The position numbers were made by a program, and so were the translations under genes. Under the pieces are notes generated by a model that did not search any database, was not told where the DNA came from, and was given only the letters and a program-made list of their open reading frames with translations. Source: Coturnix japonica (lineage: Eukaryota > Chordata > Aves > Galliformes > Phasianidae). From it: DNA of 64,000 nt. Below are positions 1 to 9,490 of this stretch, in pieces. The stretch is from positions 1-64,000 of the forward strand of contig NC_029532.1 of NCBI RefSeq assembly GCF_001577835.2, given 5' to 3'. Each line of letters begins with the position of its first letter. Within the stretch, counting starts at the first letter, position 1.

Positions 1-540
1 ACTTTGCCATCCATTTAGGCATCCATTGCATTCTTCTTTTGGCTGTTGCAGTCCATTTTGTGCCATTCCTTTTCTTGTTCTCTTGGGCTTTGCCCTCCTT
101 TTCAGTGTTCCCTGCATCCTTTTGTAGGGCCTTGCCCAATATTTTGATATTCTCTTGGGTGCTTTCTTCCATTTTGCTGTTGCCTGCATCATTTGTTGCG
201 CCTTTATGTCCCCTATTCCTGTCTCTGCTGAGTGTTGTGTTGTATTATGTTGCTTTTGATGTTTTGTTGTGCTGCTCTTTTGGGCCCTTGCTGTTCGATT
301 TTGATATCTCGTGTTCTTCCTTTTTTGCTACTGTTTAGCTCTATTTTTGTTGTTTTTGTCAGCCAGATTATTTGGGCCTTGCCCACTATTTTACATTTTC
401 ATGTCGCCCCACTGCTTCAGCCCACTTGCATTCTAAACTATCTGGCTTTCGTTTCTTCCTTAGGGCCCCTTATATTCCCCTGGCTGATGGCTGTTCCCCT
501 CTGATCAGCGGCTCCATTGCCTGCCATGCCAGGCGTTCAA
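1..540 (-). repeat. 42-bp satellite array, inverted orientation
   Basis: T-rich tandem repeat. Read on the minus strand it is the same family as the arrays further right: the recurring words are GGCAAGGCCCAAAAG and ATCAAGATGGAGGG, with some units closer to ATGGATGCCTAAATGG. Units are diverged and roughly 36-42 bp. The first 55 bases are nearly the reverse complement of 2790-2840, so this block and the one at 2768-3055 form an inverted pair around an AT-rich centre. The open frames across it are hydrophobic repeats without any known domain and are not taken as genes. Confidence 0.75.
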
Positions 541-640
541 TAAAGGCTTTGAGGGGGCTTGTACGATTCCAGCACAACAGCACCTATTCAGGCTACATTG
601 TAGTCATGTTAACGTCCATTTAATTGGAATTAGCTTTTTG

Positions 641-1262
641 AGTAAAGCTTCTGTTAAACCAGAATTGGTTTAAATGTTTGCTTCAGTATAACCTTACCCA
701 AATTGGGTTTTAGCTTAGAATCTATTAAGACATCACCCACGATGGGTTTTATGTTTTGTAATCATTTCACTGCAACTAATGGTCTTTTGATTTGTCTGTC
801 AATTGAATTCTTAAGCAAATTGGTTATAGCTTTTCATTAATTCTTTTTGACTAAAAAATGGCTATTAGCTTCACCATACTAAACAACACTCCGAACATCC
901 GGATGCAGCTTCGAGCCTATCAAACTCACAAAACACTTATCGGCTTTATTTTGCCATTGTTATTTATTCAGTTGTAAATCAAAATTGGCTTATATTTTTG
1001 CCATGTGTTATTTGTTAATTAAAAGTCTACTCTTAGTTTTGCAATCAGGTTTAATGTTACTTAAAATTTGGTTGTAGCTTTAACACCTTTAAGTTTAATC
1101 TACTTGGCGAGCTTTGCAAAATATATCTACCTTAATTGAATTGGCTTTAGCTTTGCATTCAATTGATCTTAACCCAATTGGCTTTAACTTTGCTATTATT
1201 TAACCTTAACCAAATTGACTTGAGTTTGATTTCAAGTTAAATCCATCCAAATTCGTGGTTTA
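641..1262. repeat. AT-rich degenerate 37-bp repeat
   Basis: Diverged units built on the words AATTGGCTTTAGCTTTG and TTAACC. Three clear units around 1137-1250 are each 37 bp long. The same words continue at 1490-1680 and 2030-2100, so the two hairpin modules sit inside one AT-rich field. No gene signal was seen. Confidence 0.65.
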
Positions 1263-1263
1263 T

Positions 1264-1482
1264 TATCTTGCTTACGGGGGCTGCTAGCCCATTATTTTTT
1301 TTCTATCCGGGCTAACCCAGCCCCGTAACCTACATTTAAGGCCTGAGGGAGCCGAGTTGCTTCCCGGCCACTCTTTGACTCGTGCCCATTTGCGGCCACT
1401 CTTTGACTTGTGCCCATTTGCGGCCACTCTTTGACTTGTGCCCATTTGCGGCCATTATGAGATTTACGCTGATTTCAGCGTG
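1264..1482. repeat. Hairpin module, copy 1
   Basis: The module holds an inverted repeat (arms 1272-1290 and 1309-1328) around a T-rich loop. A GC-richer segment follows (GGCCTGAGGGAGCCGAG), then three 28-bp units starting CGGCCACTCTTTGAC. The left arm is less perfect than in copy 2. No known element is recognised. Confidence 0.7.
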
Positions 1483-1688
1483 TTCAAGTTAATTATTTTG
1501 TCAACCAATATGGCTTTTAATTCTGCGATTCAACTTAATTTCAACTAGATTCGGCTCAGCTTTCTATTCGAATTATTGTCACGCTAAATTTGATTTAGCT
1601 TGGAATCTAAATTGTCTAATCCAAGATTGGTTGTCGATAAGTTTTGCATTCAATTAATATCAACTAAATTGGCTTTAAATTTGGCTTC

Positions 1689-1765
1689 AAATTAACTCAA
1701 ATTAACTCAAATTAACTCAAATTAACTCAAATTAACTCAAATTAACTCAAATTAACTCAAATTAA
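1689..1765. repeat. 10-bp tandem repeat
   Basis: Seven near-perfect head-to-tail copies of AAATTAACTC lie inside the AT-rich repeat field between the two hairpin modules. The low divergence suggests recent slippage. Confidence 0.9.
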
Positions 1766-1814
1766 TTGGCTTTATTTTTGAAATCAAATTATTTTAGCCA
1801 AATTGGCTTTATTT

Positions 1815-2012
1815 ATCCTTGCTTACGGGGCTGGGCTAGCCCATTTTTTTCTATCCGGGCTAACCCAGCCCCGTAACCACTATCTATGGCCTGAGGGAGC
1901 CGAGTTGCTTCCCGGCCACTCTTTGACTCTCACGCGTTGTGCCCATTTGCGGCCACTCTTTGACTTGCGCCCATTTGCGGCCATTTTGAGTTACGCTGGT
2001 TTCAGCGCTGTG
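1815..2012. repeat. Hairpin module, copy 2
   Basis: Same order as copy 1. The left arm TTACGGGGCTGGGCTAGCCC (1823-1842) pairs with 1857-1876 across a 14-base T-rich loop with a single mismatch. The GGCCTGAGGG segment follows, then two units of the 28-bp repeat, one with a small insertion. Copy-to-copy identity is high outside the left arm. Confidence 0.75.
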
Positions 2013-2013
2013 C

Positions 2014-2767
2014 TGTTATTTTGAATGTGCCACATTGGCTTTAGCTTTGCAGTTCAATCTATTTAATGAAATTGCTTTAATGACTGGGTAGTCAATTTCC
2101 CCATGTCCCAATAACAGCACCTGCCTGATGAAAATAAATCTGTAAGAGGGTTATTGATTGGAGGTCATCATGGGCCATAAAATTAAAAGCCTAAATGAAC
2201 GTATCCGTGTTTTTAAAAGACGTGAATAGAATTATAGGAGCTGATGCCTGATATTAAGTTGGTGAAACCTTGGAATGTTGGCCACTCCAATGATGAGGCT
2301 CCCGCTCACATAAGTGTGGACATGCTGTGGTCTGAAGTGAAGACCTATCCCGACGCCGCCTTGTGTTCCCTGCAACGTGCCAACAGCACTCATCCCAAAA
2401 TCGCAGCTCCCAACATATACTGCCTCGCGCGCCTGGTAGAACCGTCGGGAGATTGAGGACAAGGCCCAAGTGCAACTGCATTCTGCAAGGACATGGAACA
2501 ATTTGTCCATGTTATAGTAATTGGGAGATGGTGGCAAAGTACCATCTGTGTTAAAATGGTATTGTATGTCTGTATAAGGGGTGATGGACTGCAATAGAAA
2601 AAATTTGCTGCCCTGTGTTTAAAGCCTGTGAAAATCGCGAGCCCCATAATGTGATGCTAGGCCAAAAAGTGGTGTCGTTGAGGGGCAACATTCTGTGCTT
2701 GACAATAGGCCAAATGTTCTCAAATGGTACCTGATATCTAACCATGCTGCGCCTGATTAGAACTGGT
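2014..2767. other. Unclassified sequence between repeat blocks
   Basis: This stretch is not tandemly repeated. It carries frames of up to 120 codons on the minus strand (2232-2594) and 70 on the plus strand (2244-2456), but I recognise no family and see no convincing splice sites. It could be the worn remains of a gene or a mobile element. Confidence 0.4.
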
Positions 2768-3055
2768 TGTGCTCTGCATGTTGCCAAAAGAATGATGCAA
2801 TGGATGCCTAAATGGACGGCAAAGTCCAAAAGAATGATGCAATGGATGCCTAAATGGACGGCAAAGTCCAAAAGAATGATGCAAGATACACCAAAATGGA
2901 GGGCAAGGCCTAAGAGAACGACGCAAGGAATGCCAAAATGGAGGGCAAGGCCTAAGAGGACGACGCAAGGAATGCCAAAATGGAGGGCAAGGCCTAAGAG
3001 AATGCCTCAAAGAATGTCAAAATGGAGGGCAAGAAAAACACTGCAAGAAACAGCT
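2768..3055 (+). repeat. 42-bp satellite array, direct orientation
   Basis: Tandem units of 36-42 bp begin with two copies around ATGGATGCCTAAATGG and pass into units with AAAATGGAGGGCAAGGCC. It is the inverted counterpart of 1-540. The frame reading KWRARPKR over and over is a product of the repeat. Confidence 0.8.
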
Positions 3056-3183
3056 GAGCAACAGCAAAGACCAAACACAAAGACAACACAGTAGGACAAG
3101 CACAGACAGCCCATAGGACACCACGGAGTGCAAAAATGAAGTCAAAAACACTAACCTCGCATCTCAGTACATAACAAGTAAAA

Positions 3184-3420
3184 ACCAATTGCTATGTGCT
3201 GCCCTTACCTGCTGGGCTGAGAGTTACCATCAGCAAAGCTGGGTCCAAGCAATGCAGGTTTCTGTTCCTCGCTGCTCTCATCAGGAGCCGCACATCTCTG
3301 TGCTCTGCTGGAACCTGTTGGACAAAAAAAGGCAATGAAGGCACTGCCCACATCTGCAGGGTAGCACACTGCGATCATTACACTAACTGTGATGGAAGGG
3401 AGCAGTAGGATGTAATTCAT
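3184..3420 (-). other. Repeated module with exon-like segment, copy A
   Basis: The segment recurs in parts at 4750-4870 and 6225-6330. On the minus strand 3209-3314 is an open 106-base stretch flanked by a good acceptor (TTTTGTCCAACAG) and a good donor (CAG then GTAAGG). It looks like an exon of an unknown gene that was amplified together with the 42-bp arrays. No protein family is recognised. Confidence 0.45.
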
Positions 3421-3490
3421 ACTACGAAGGATATAATTAATGCTATGAGGGATATAATCAATGCTATGAGGGATATAATTAATGCTATTT
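3406..3490. repeat. Short 22-bp tandem repeat
   Basis: About three to four copies of a unit around GAGGGATATAATTAATGCTA. A weaker version follows copy B of the module at 4866-4925, showing that the flank was duplicated too. Confidence 0.7.
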
Positions 3491-3719
3491 TTAAGTTTAA
3501 ATTTGCAGTAAGTTTAACAATTGTATTCCACACTAGGATTATAATTGAAGTAACTTTCATAGAAAACACAGGGCATCAATTTTTAGAGCTACATTTACCA
3601 TAGCAAACATCTTAATATTGGGTTAAGACTTATATGAACAAATACACTACAGGTTACAGTATTTATAACTACAGCCCGCATTAAGTCAGGGGAGCAGATC
3701 AAGATCAACACAAACAAAA

Positions 3720-4560
3720 CCTCCGAGCAAATCCCAAAGACAAGCAGAACAACCACAGAAAGACACTGCAAGAGAAAAGCAAAGCAAGCAGCCAAGGGTA
3801 AGACAAAGACAAAAGCAATAAGGAAAGCCAAGGGAAAAGCCAAAGCAAAAGCAACACCAAGAACAAAGGCCAAAGGGAAAACAGCGTGGAGAGCCAAGAG
3901 AACAACAAAGGGAACAATGAAACAGAGGGCAAGGCCCAAAAGAATGCTGCATGGAACTGCAAAATAGAGCAAGGCCATAAAGAACACTGCAGGGAACATC
4001 AAGATGGAGAGCAAGGCCCAAAAGGGCACATACAACATCAAGATGTAGGGCAAGGCCTAAAAGAACGCTGCATGGAACTGCAAAACAGAGGGCAAGGCCC
4101 AAACAGCACTGCTGAAACATCAAGATGGAGGGCAAGGGCCAAAAAAAGATCACGTAAAACATCAAGATGGATGGCAAGGCCAAAGAGAACATCACGCAGA
4201 ACATCAAGATGAGGACAAGGCCCAAAAGAACACTGCAAGGAACATCAGATGGAGGCAAAGCTGAAGAGAAAACTGCAGCAAACACCAAGATGGATGGCTA
4301 GGCCCAAAAGGGCACTACAAGAAACATCAAGATGGGGGGCAAGGCCCAAAAGGGCACTACAAAAGAAAACACCAAGATGGAGGGCAAGGCCCAAAAGGGC
4401 ACTACAAGAAACATCAAGATGGGGGGCAAGGCCCAAAAGGGCACTACAAGAAACATCAAGATGGGGGGCAAGGCCCAAAAGGGCACTACAAGAAACATCA
4501 AGATGGAGGGCAAGGCAGCAGAGGAAACTGCTTGGAACTCCAACATGGAATGAAAGGGCT
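3720..4560 (+). repeat. 42-bp satellite array, block 2
   Basis: The period is 42 bp in the best-preserved part (4270-4520). Key words are AACATCAAGATGGAGGGC and AAGGCCCAAAAGGGCAC. The first third is shorter-period and A-rich (GCCAAGGGAAAAGC words). It is followed by a non-repeated edge (4560-4745) that has a close second copy at 6010-6215, so block plus edge form one higher-order unit of about 1.5 kb. Confidence 0.85.
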
Positions 4561-4744
4561 GAAGGGAATGAGCACCAAAATGAACAACAAGGCCCATAGA
4601 ATGAACAGAACATAAAGTGAGAACAAAGGAAACACTGCAGGAAATGCTGGAGAAACAGCAGAGAACAGAGGAAAAGAGAATGCAGAAGGATGAGAGCAGA
4701 TATTATCATTATAATAATGGAACATTACCTTCAATTTCAGTATG

Positions 4745-4870
4745 GAACAGGTAAAAAGCAATTGTGTGTGCTGCCCTTACCTGCTGGGCTGAGAGTTACC
4801 ATCAGCAAAGCTGGTTCTGGAGCATTCCAGGCAATGCAGGTTTCTGTTCCTCGCTGCTCTCATCAGTAGG
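4745..4870 (-). other. Repeated module with exon-like segment, copy B
   Basis: Shares with copy A the minus-strand donor context CAG/GTAAGGGCAG and the stretch up to the CTGATGAGAGCAGCGAGG word, but lacks the acceptor half present at 3300-3360. It marks the border between two higher-order units. Confidence 0.5.
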
Positions 4871-5129
4871 ATAGAATCCATGCTATTAGGGATAGAATAA
4901 ATACTATTAGAAATAGAAGTAATGCTATTTCTAAGGTTAAAGGTGCAGTTACTTTAAAATGGTATTTTGCACTATGATTAGAATGAAGGTTACTTAAAAA
5001 CAAAGGGTTAGATTTACAGATACTCTACAGAAAACTGCAATTATCACTAAATTTCCCATTAAGGCCATAAAGTTCCTGCAATTATCCCATAAAGTTCCCT
5101 TAAGGTCAAGATTACCATGAATGCTGCCT

Positions 5130-6010
5130 CCCAGCAAACCCCATAGAGCCAAAGGCAGCAGAACAAGCACAGAAAGCCCCAACAAAAGAAAAGCAAAGCA
5201 AACACCAACAGTAAGGCAAGGGCAACAGTAAGAGAACAGCCAAGGGAAAGCACAAGGGAAAGCAACAGCAAGGAGAGTGGTATGAAACACCAAGAACAGA
5301 GGGCAAAGGGAAGGCAGAGTAGGAGGCCAAATGGAAACAGCAAAAGAACACTGCAGGAACAACAAAAAGGAGGGCACGGCCCAAGAGAACATGGCAGGGA
5401 ACATCAAGATGGAGAACAAGGCCCAAAAGGGCATTAAAGGAACATCAAGATGGAGAACAAGGCCCAAAAGGGCACATACAACATCAAGATGTAGGGCAAG
5501 GCCTAAAAGAACACTGCATGGAACTGCAAAACAGAGGGCAAGGCCCAAAACAGCACTGCTGAAACATCAAGATGGAGGGCAAGGGCCAAAAAAGACCATG
5601 TAAAACATCAAGATGGAGGGCAAGGCCCAAGGGAACATCAATGGCAGACATCAAGATTAGGGACAAGGCCCAGAAGAACACTGCAAGGAACATCAAGATG
5701 GAGGGCAAGGCCCCAAAAGGGCACAACAAGAAACAGTCAATAGATGGGGGGCAAGGCCAAAAGGCACTACAAGATAACATCGAAAAGAGGGGCCAAGGCC
5801 CAACGGCACTACTAAAACGATAACATTCAAGATGGGGCGGCAAGGCCAAAAAGGGCACTACAAGAAACATTCAAGATGGGGGGCAAGGCCAAAAAGGCAC
5901 TACAAGAAACGATCAAGAATGGCGGACAAGGCGTATAAACGGGCACTACAAGACATCAAGATGGAGGGCAAGGCAGCAGAGGAAACTGCTTGGAACTCCA
6001 ACATGGAATG
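5130..6010 (+). repeat. 42-bp satellite array, block 3
   Basis: Second higher-order copy of block 2, with the same order: an A-rich short-period start, 42-bp units, then the non-repeated edge (6010-6215). Units at 5740-5940 carry many small insertions. These could be real or sequencing error in a repeat. Confidence 0.85.
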
Positions 6011-6224
6011 AAAGGCTGAAGGGAATGAAGCACCAAATGAACAACAAGGCCCATAGAATGACAGAACGTGATGATAGTGAGAAAACAGAGGAAACACTTG
6101 AGGAAATGCCTGGAGAAACAGCAGAAGAAAACAGAGGAATGAGAATGCAGAATGGATGGGAGGCAGACTGATTACCATTATAATATGGAAACATTACCTT
6201 CCATATTTCAGTAGGAAATCAGGT

Positions 6225-6330
6225 AAAAGCAATTGTGTCCTTGCTCTGCTGGAACCTGTTGGACACAACACAGCAATGAAGGCACTGCCCACATCTGCAG
6301 GGCAGCTCATAGACACAGCACTCACCTTGG
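6225..6330 (-). other. Repeated module, copy C (acceptor half)
   Basis: Carries the acceptor half of copy A: minus-strand CAACAG followed by GTTCCAGCAGAGC, and the CTGCAG/ATGTGGGCAG word upstream. The donor half is missing. It ends the second higher-order unit. Confidence 0.5.
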
Positions 6331-6334
6331 GTTT

Positions 6335-6420
6335 GGTAGGGAGGGATGTTGGAACCAATAGGGCCCCATGAGACCCCATTGGAACCAATAGGGCCCCACA
6401 TAAGACCCCATTGGACCTTA
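6335..6420. repeat. Short direct duplication
   Basis: Two copies of a 30-odd-base unit built on GGAACCAATAGGGCCCC and GACCCCATTGG. This GGGCCCCATAG-type low-complexity sequence recurs at 9490-9660 and 14180-14410. Confidence 0.6.
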
Positions 6421-6637
6421 TAAGGTCAACAACCCAGTGCAAGACCAACCAAGGTCCTGAAATCAAACAGTCTATGAGTCCAGATGAGATGCATCGCAGA
6501 CTGAGAAGTGGTGACAATGGGGTGCAGTCCGGTGAGCAGAAACACGGCCAACATGGCGCTCCTTTGTAGGAAGGTAGAAGGGATGAGCCCAGGAACGGCT
6601 GAGCCGTCGGTCCCACTGCTGTGCTGGGAATGACCAC

Positions 6638-6842
6638 AAAGCAGATCCTCATAGAAGGACCCAGGGCTCATGGAAGGCAGGAGGTGATGATGGAGATCCT
6701 CATAGAAGGACCCAGGGCTCACAGAAGGCAGGAGGTGATGATGGAGATCCTCATAGAAGGACCCAGGGCTCACAGAAGGCAGGAGGTGATGATGGAGATC
6801 TCATAGAAGAACCCAGGGCTCATGGAAGGCAGGAGGTGATGA
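6638..6842 (+). repeat. 51-bp tandem array, four units
   Basis: Four head-to-tail copies of a 51-bp unit containing TCATAGAAGGACCCAGGGCT and GGCAGGAGGTGATGATGG; the last copy is slightly shorter. The period is divisible by three, so the array stays open in one frame as a 17-residue repeat, but nothing marks it as coding. It runs straight into a CR1 fragment. Confidence 0.9.
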
Positions 6843-6845
6843 TGG

Positions 6846-7140
6846 AGAACCAACACGGCCTCACCAAGGGCAAATCCTCATTGACCGACCTCATAGACTT
6901 CTATGATGGCACTGATACATCAGTAGACGAAGGAAGAGCTGCTGATATCATCTACTTAGACTTCAACAAGGCCTCTGATGCAGGACCCCACAGTGTCCTC
7001 ATGTCCAAGTGATGAAGACACCAACTGGATGGGAAGATGATGAGATGGATGAAGAACTGGCTGTAGAACCGAGTCCAGAGAGCAGCAGCCAATGGCTCCG
7101 TATCCAGATGGAGATAATGATGAACAACGTCCCATAGCAG
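6846..7140 (+). mobile_element. CR1 LINE fragment, reverse-transcriptase part
   Basis: The plus strand encodes a degraded reverse-transcriptase stretch. HGLTKGKS, then LIDFYDG, GRAADIIYLDFNKA and PHSVLMSKL match the CR1 palm region, in which YLDF(C/S)KAFDTVPH is characteristic. The piece is truncated at both ends and no longer open past the palm. It is one of several CR1 fossils in the window. Confidence 0.85.
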
Positions 7141-7344
7141 CCAGCACTGGGGCTGATACTCTGCAATATATGAGCATAGAATCAAATGATGATCAGCACT
7201 GAAGACCATCACAACCATCTCCATTCAACCCTCCTGCTATGGGGACATCACCCAACCACTGCAACAAGGTCCCACAACCTCAAACACCTCTAGGGATGGA
7301 GCATCCCAAAGTGACTCATTCCACCCCCAAACCCTGCAATAAAG

Positions 7345-7632
7345 AAGGGATTGATCACCCCATTGTGAAGGCTGAGCCCTCCATCCAAAGGAAGGAGGCT
7401 CTAGATACAGCTCCTTCTCACCCCCATCCATAAGTGCTGTTAGGAGCAATCAAAAGGAGAAGACATCAGTCCAGTAATAAAGAAGAAATTCCTTACCCCA
7501 TTGCAAAGCCAAAGACTCACCATTGACCCCAAAGGAAAGGATCTCCAAGCAGAGTCGCATCCCATATGGCATCCAGAGCTCGAAAGCAGCAGGAAGGAGA
7601 ATCCTCTCCCTCAATGCTCCCATAGGAGCACC
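7345..7632. repeat. Diverged tandem duplication
   Basis: 7345-7447 and 7476-7632 align loosely: both begin AATAAAGAAG, continue through ACCCCATTG and CCAAAGGAA, and end in TAGGAGC. The second copy contains the exon-like segment listed at 7521-7623. It was probably an old local duplication of a promoter-proximal piece. Confidence 0.45.
7521..7623 (-). CDS. Possible first coding exon, unknown gene
   Basis: A minus-strand ATG (7621-7623) opens a 34-codon stretch beginning MGALRERILLPAAF and ends at a good donor (CAATG then GTGAGT). It lies about 45 bases downstream of a TATA-like TATTTAAGG box (7669-7677), which is flanked by two inverted CCAAT boxes (7678-7682 and 7709-7713). The encoded piece is hydrophobic and could be the start of a secreted protein, or chance. 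No second exon or family is recognised to the left. An LTR-type promoter is the alternative. Confidence 0.3.
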
Positions 7633-7639
7633 GAGCTGG

Positions 7640-7720
7640 AACTGATGCTGCCCCCTGCCCTTCCCAGCCCTTAAATACCAATCAAGGAGGGGAGGAGCCA
7701 GGCTCCAACCAATCACAATC
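7640..7720 (-). promoter_or_regulatory. TATA/CCAAT promoter-like segment (minus)
   Basis: On the minus strand ATTGG boxes precede TATTTAAGG, with a purine-rich start region at the usual distance of about 25-30 bases. It points left, and a second promoter-like segment 300 bases away points right. Confidence 0.5.
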
Positions 7721-7949
7721 CACCCCTCAACGGCCCCCACCTGTGCCCATGGGGTGGGCCCCTCCCCTCAGCAGGTGCCCAATCAGGATGTTACATAACA
7801 TCCCCATTCAAGAACAAAGACAAAAACAAAACAGTAACAGGTGCTTATTTTTCTATCACAAATTAAGGTGATATAATAGAAATGCTTAGTCATGGTTGGA
7901 AGCCATGATGGGGCGGAGACACAGCAGTACAGCCCAAGTGCAGGCAACA

Positions 7950-8115
7950 CATCCGATTGGCTGAAGGGCTGGCTCCGCCCCCTCCTGGTGCTCATATAAG
8001 GTCTGGCACCGGGGGCCAGCACTTATTTGCTGGAGCTCCTTGCTGCAGTCACATCTACCCACATGAAGAAGCTCTTCTGCTCTGTTGCTGCCTTGGACCA
8101 AGAAAACCAATAAAA
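7950..8115 (+). promoter_or_regulatory. TATA/GC-box promoter-like segment (plus) with 16-codon frame
   Basis: In order: an inverted CCAAT box (7956-7960), a GC box (GGCTCCGCCCC, from 7971), a TATA box (CATATAAGG, 7993-8001), a purine-rich start zone, and an ATG at 8063 opening MKKLFCSVAALDQENQ, which stops at 8113. An AATAAA overlaps that stop (8109-8114). The spacing of TATA and AATAAA resembles a compact LTR. A small gene promoter is equally possible. If it is an LTR fossil, no partner or internal region is recognisable. Confidence 0.45.
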
Positions 8116-8812
8116 AGAAGTTAGAGAGGAAGAAAACAAAGAAAAGCGCGGTTAGAGCAGCAGAAATCCAAGAAAAACAATATATAGCAGAATAAAACCA
8201 AGAAAAGACGGGTTAGAGCGGAGGAAAACCAAGTAAAGCAGGGTTAGAGCAAAGGAAAACCAAGAAAAGCGGGGTTAGAACAGAGGAAAACAAGGAAAAC
8301 ACGGGATAGAGCAAAAGAAAACCAAGAAAAGATGGGATATTGCGGAAGAAAACCAAGAAAAGCAGTTGTAGTGTGGAAGAAAACCAAGAAAAACGTGGAT
8401 ATAGCGGATGAAAACCAAGAAAAGCGGGGTTAGAGCGGAGGAAAACCAAAAAAAGCCAAGTTAGAGCAGCGGAAATCCAAGAAAAGCATGGTTAGAGTGG
8501 AGAAAAACCAAGAAAAGCTGGGTTAGAGCGGAGGAAAACCAAGAAAAGCGGGGTTAGAGCAGAGGAAAACCAAGAAAAGAAGGGTTAGAGCGGAAGAAAA
8601 CCAAGAAAAGCGTGGTTAGAGCAGCAGAAATCCGAGAAAAGCATGGTTAGAGTGGAGAAAAACCAAGAAAAGCGGGGTTAGAGCGGAGGAAAACCAAGAA
8701 AAAGAAGTTAGAGAGGAAGAAAACGAAGAAAAGCGCGGTTAGAGCGGAGGAAAACAAAGAAAAGCTGGGTTAGAGTGGAGGAAACCAAGAAAAGCGGGGG
8801 TATAGAACGGAA
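8100..8812 (+). repeat. 31-bp tandem array
   Basis: About 22 units built on GAAAACCAAGAAAAGC and GGGGTTAGAGCGGAG, period 31 with small length changes. The first unit overlaps the GGACCAAGAAAACC end of the promoter-like segment, so the array seems to have grown from that sequence. No coding frame survives across it. Confidence 0.9.
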
Positions 8813-9229
8813 GAAAAAAATAAGATGTGCTAAAGGGGAGTGATTATCATCGGGATCAGAATTAACACTTACATCTGGAGGACTCTAGCTACTTATGGGT
8901 GATGGGGTGATAATTGGGATCAAGACTACAGTACACTAGCTGCGAAGAGGATACTGCTCCTTATAGGGGTAGATATTGGGATGCGAGGCGTAACAGTAAC
9001 TGCGACTGGAGGATCCGACTCCCTGTTTATGGGAATGCTGCGAGAGAGTGAATTGGGGGATAACATCAGGAGGTGACACGCTGATGAGCAGGCATGAAGG
9101 TGCTTGCGTTACTGTATGGGGGTAGTGCTGATGAAGGGATGTTGTGAGTGATGTTAGGGATCAAGATGGAGAAAAAAAAAAAAAAAAAAACAACACAAAA
9201 AAAAACGTGACATCAAAAGGGAGTAGGTG
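8813..9229. other. Unclassified, with poly(A) run
   Basis: Moderately repetitive sequence with recurring GGGATCAAGA and TGATAATTGGG words; it ends in an A-rich run at 9171-9205. I see no gene. Confidence 0.4.
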
Positions 9230-9490
9230 ATTTGAAGGAGGCAGAGGGGTGACGTGGGGGAGGTGGATGTGTGACAGGTCAGTGCATGGTGGTGGACAAC
9301 GTGATAATTGGGGGAGAGGTATCCAGTGGGGGGGACAGTGGGGGGCAATGGTGGGGGACATGGGTGATGGTGATAATGGGGGGATGGGGTAATGGGGGTG
9401 ATGGTTGATAATGGTAGCTGATTGGGTGTTGTGAGGTGATGGGGGTAATGTGGGGGGCATGATTGGTGGTGTGAAGGGAATGATGGTGGT
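9230..9490 (+). repeat. G-rich minisatellite
   Basis: The plus strand is rich in GGTGATGGGGG-type words. Between 9318 and 9400 there are at least six runs of four to seven G separated by short spacers, a strong G-quadruplex candidate. Proline-rich frames on the other strand follow from the C-richness and are not taken as genes. Confidence 0.75.

Noticed and set aside
1264-2012. Hairpin modules as tRNA genes or transposon ends
   Set aside because: The stem has no cloverleaf or A/B box, and I could not see target-site duplications or a transposase; kept only as an unexplained repeat.
2744-3094. Arginine-rich KWRARPKR repeat frame resembling a DNA-binding protein
   Set aside because: It follows the satellite period and breaks where the repeat ends.
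3595-4709. Leucine/phenylalanine-rich frames that look like membrane proteins
   Set aside because: They are minus-strand translations of the 42-bp satellite, periodic with the repeat and without unique sequence.
8100-8812. 31-bp array as a CRISPR-like array
   Set aside because: There are no unique spacers; the units are contiguous and the genome is a bird's.
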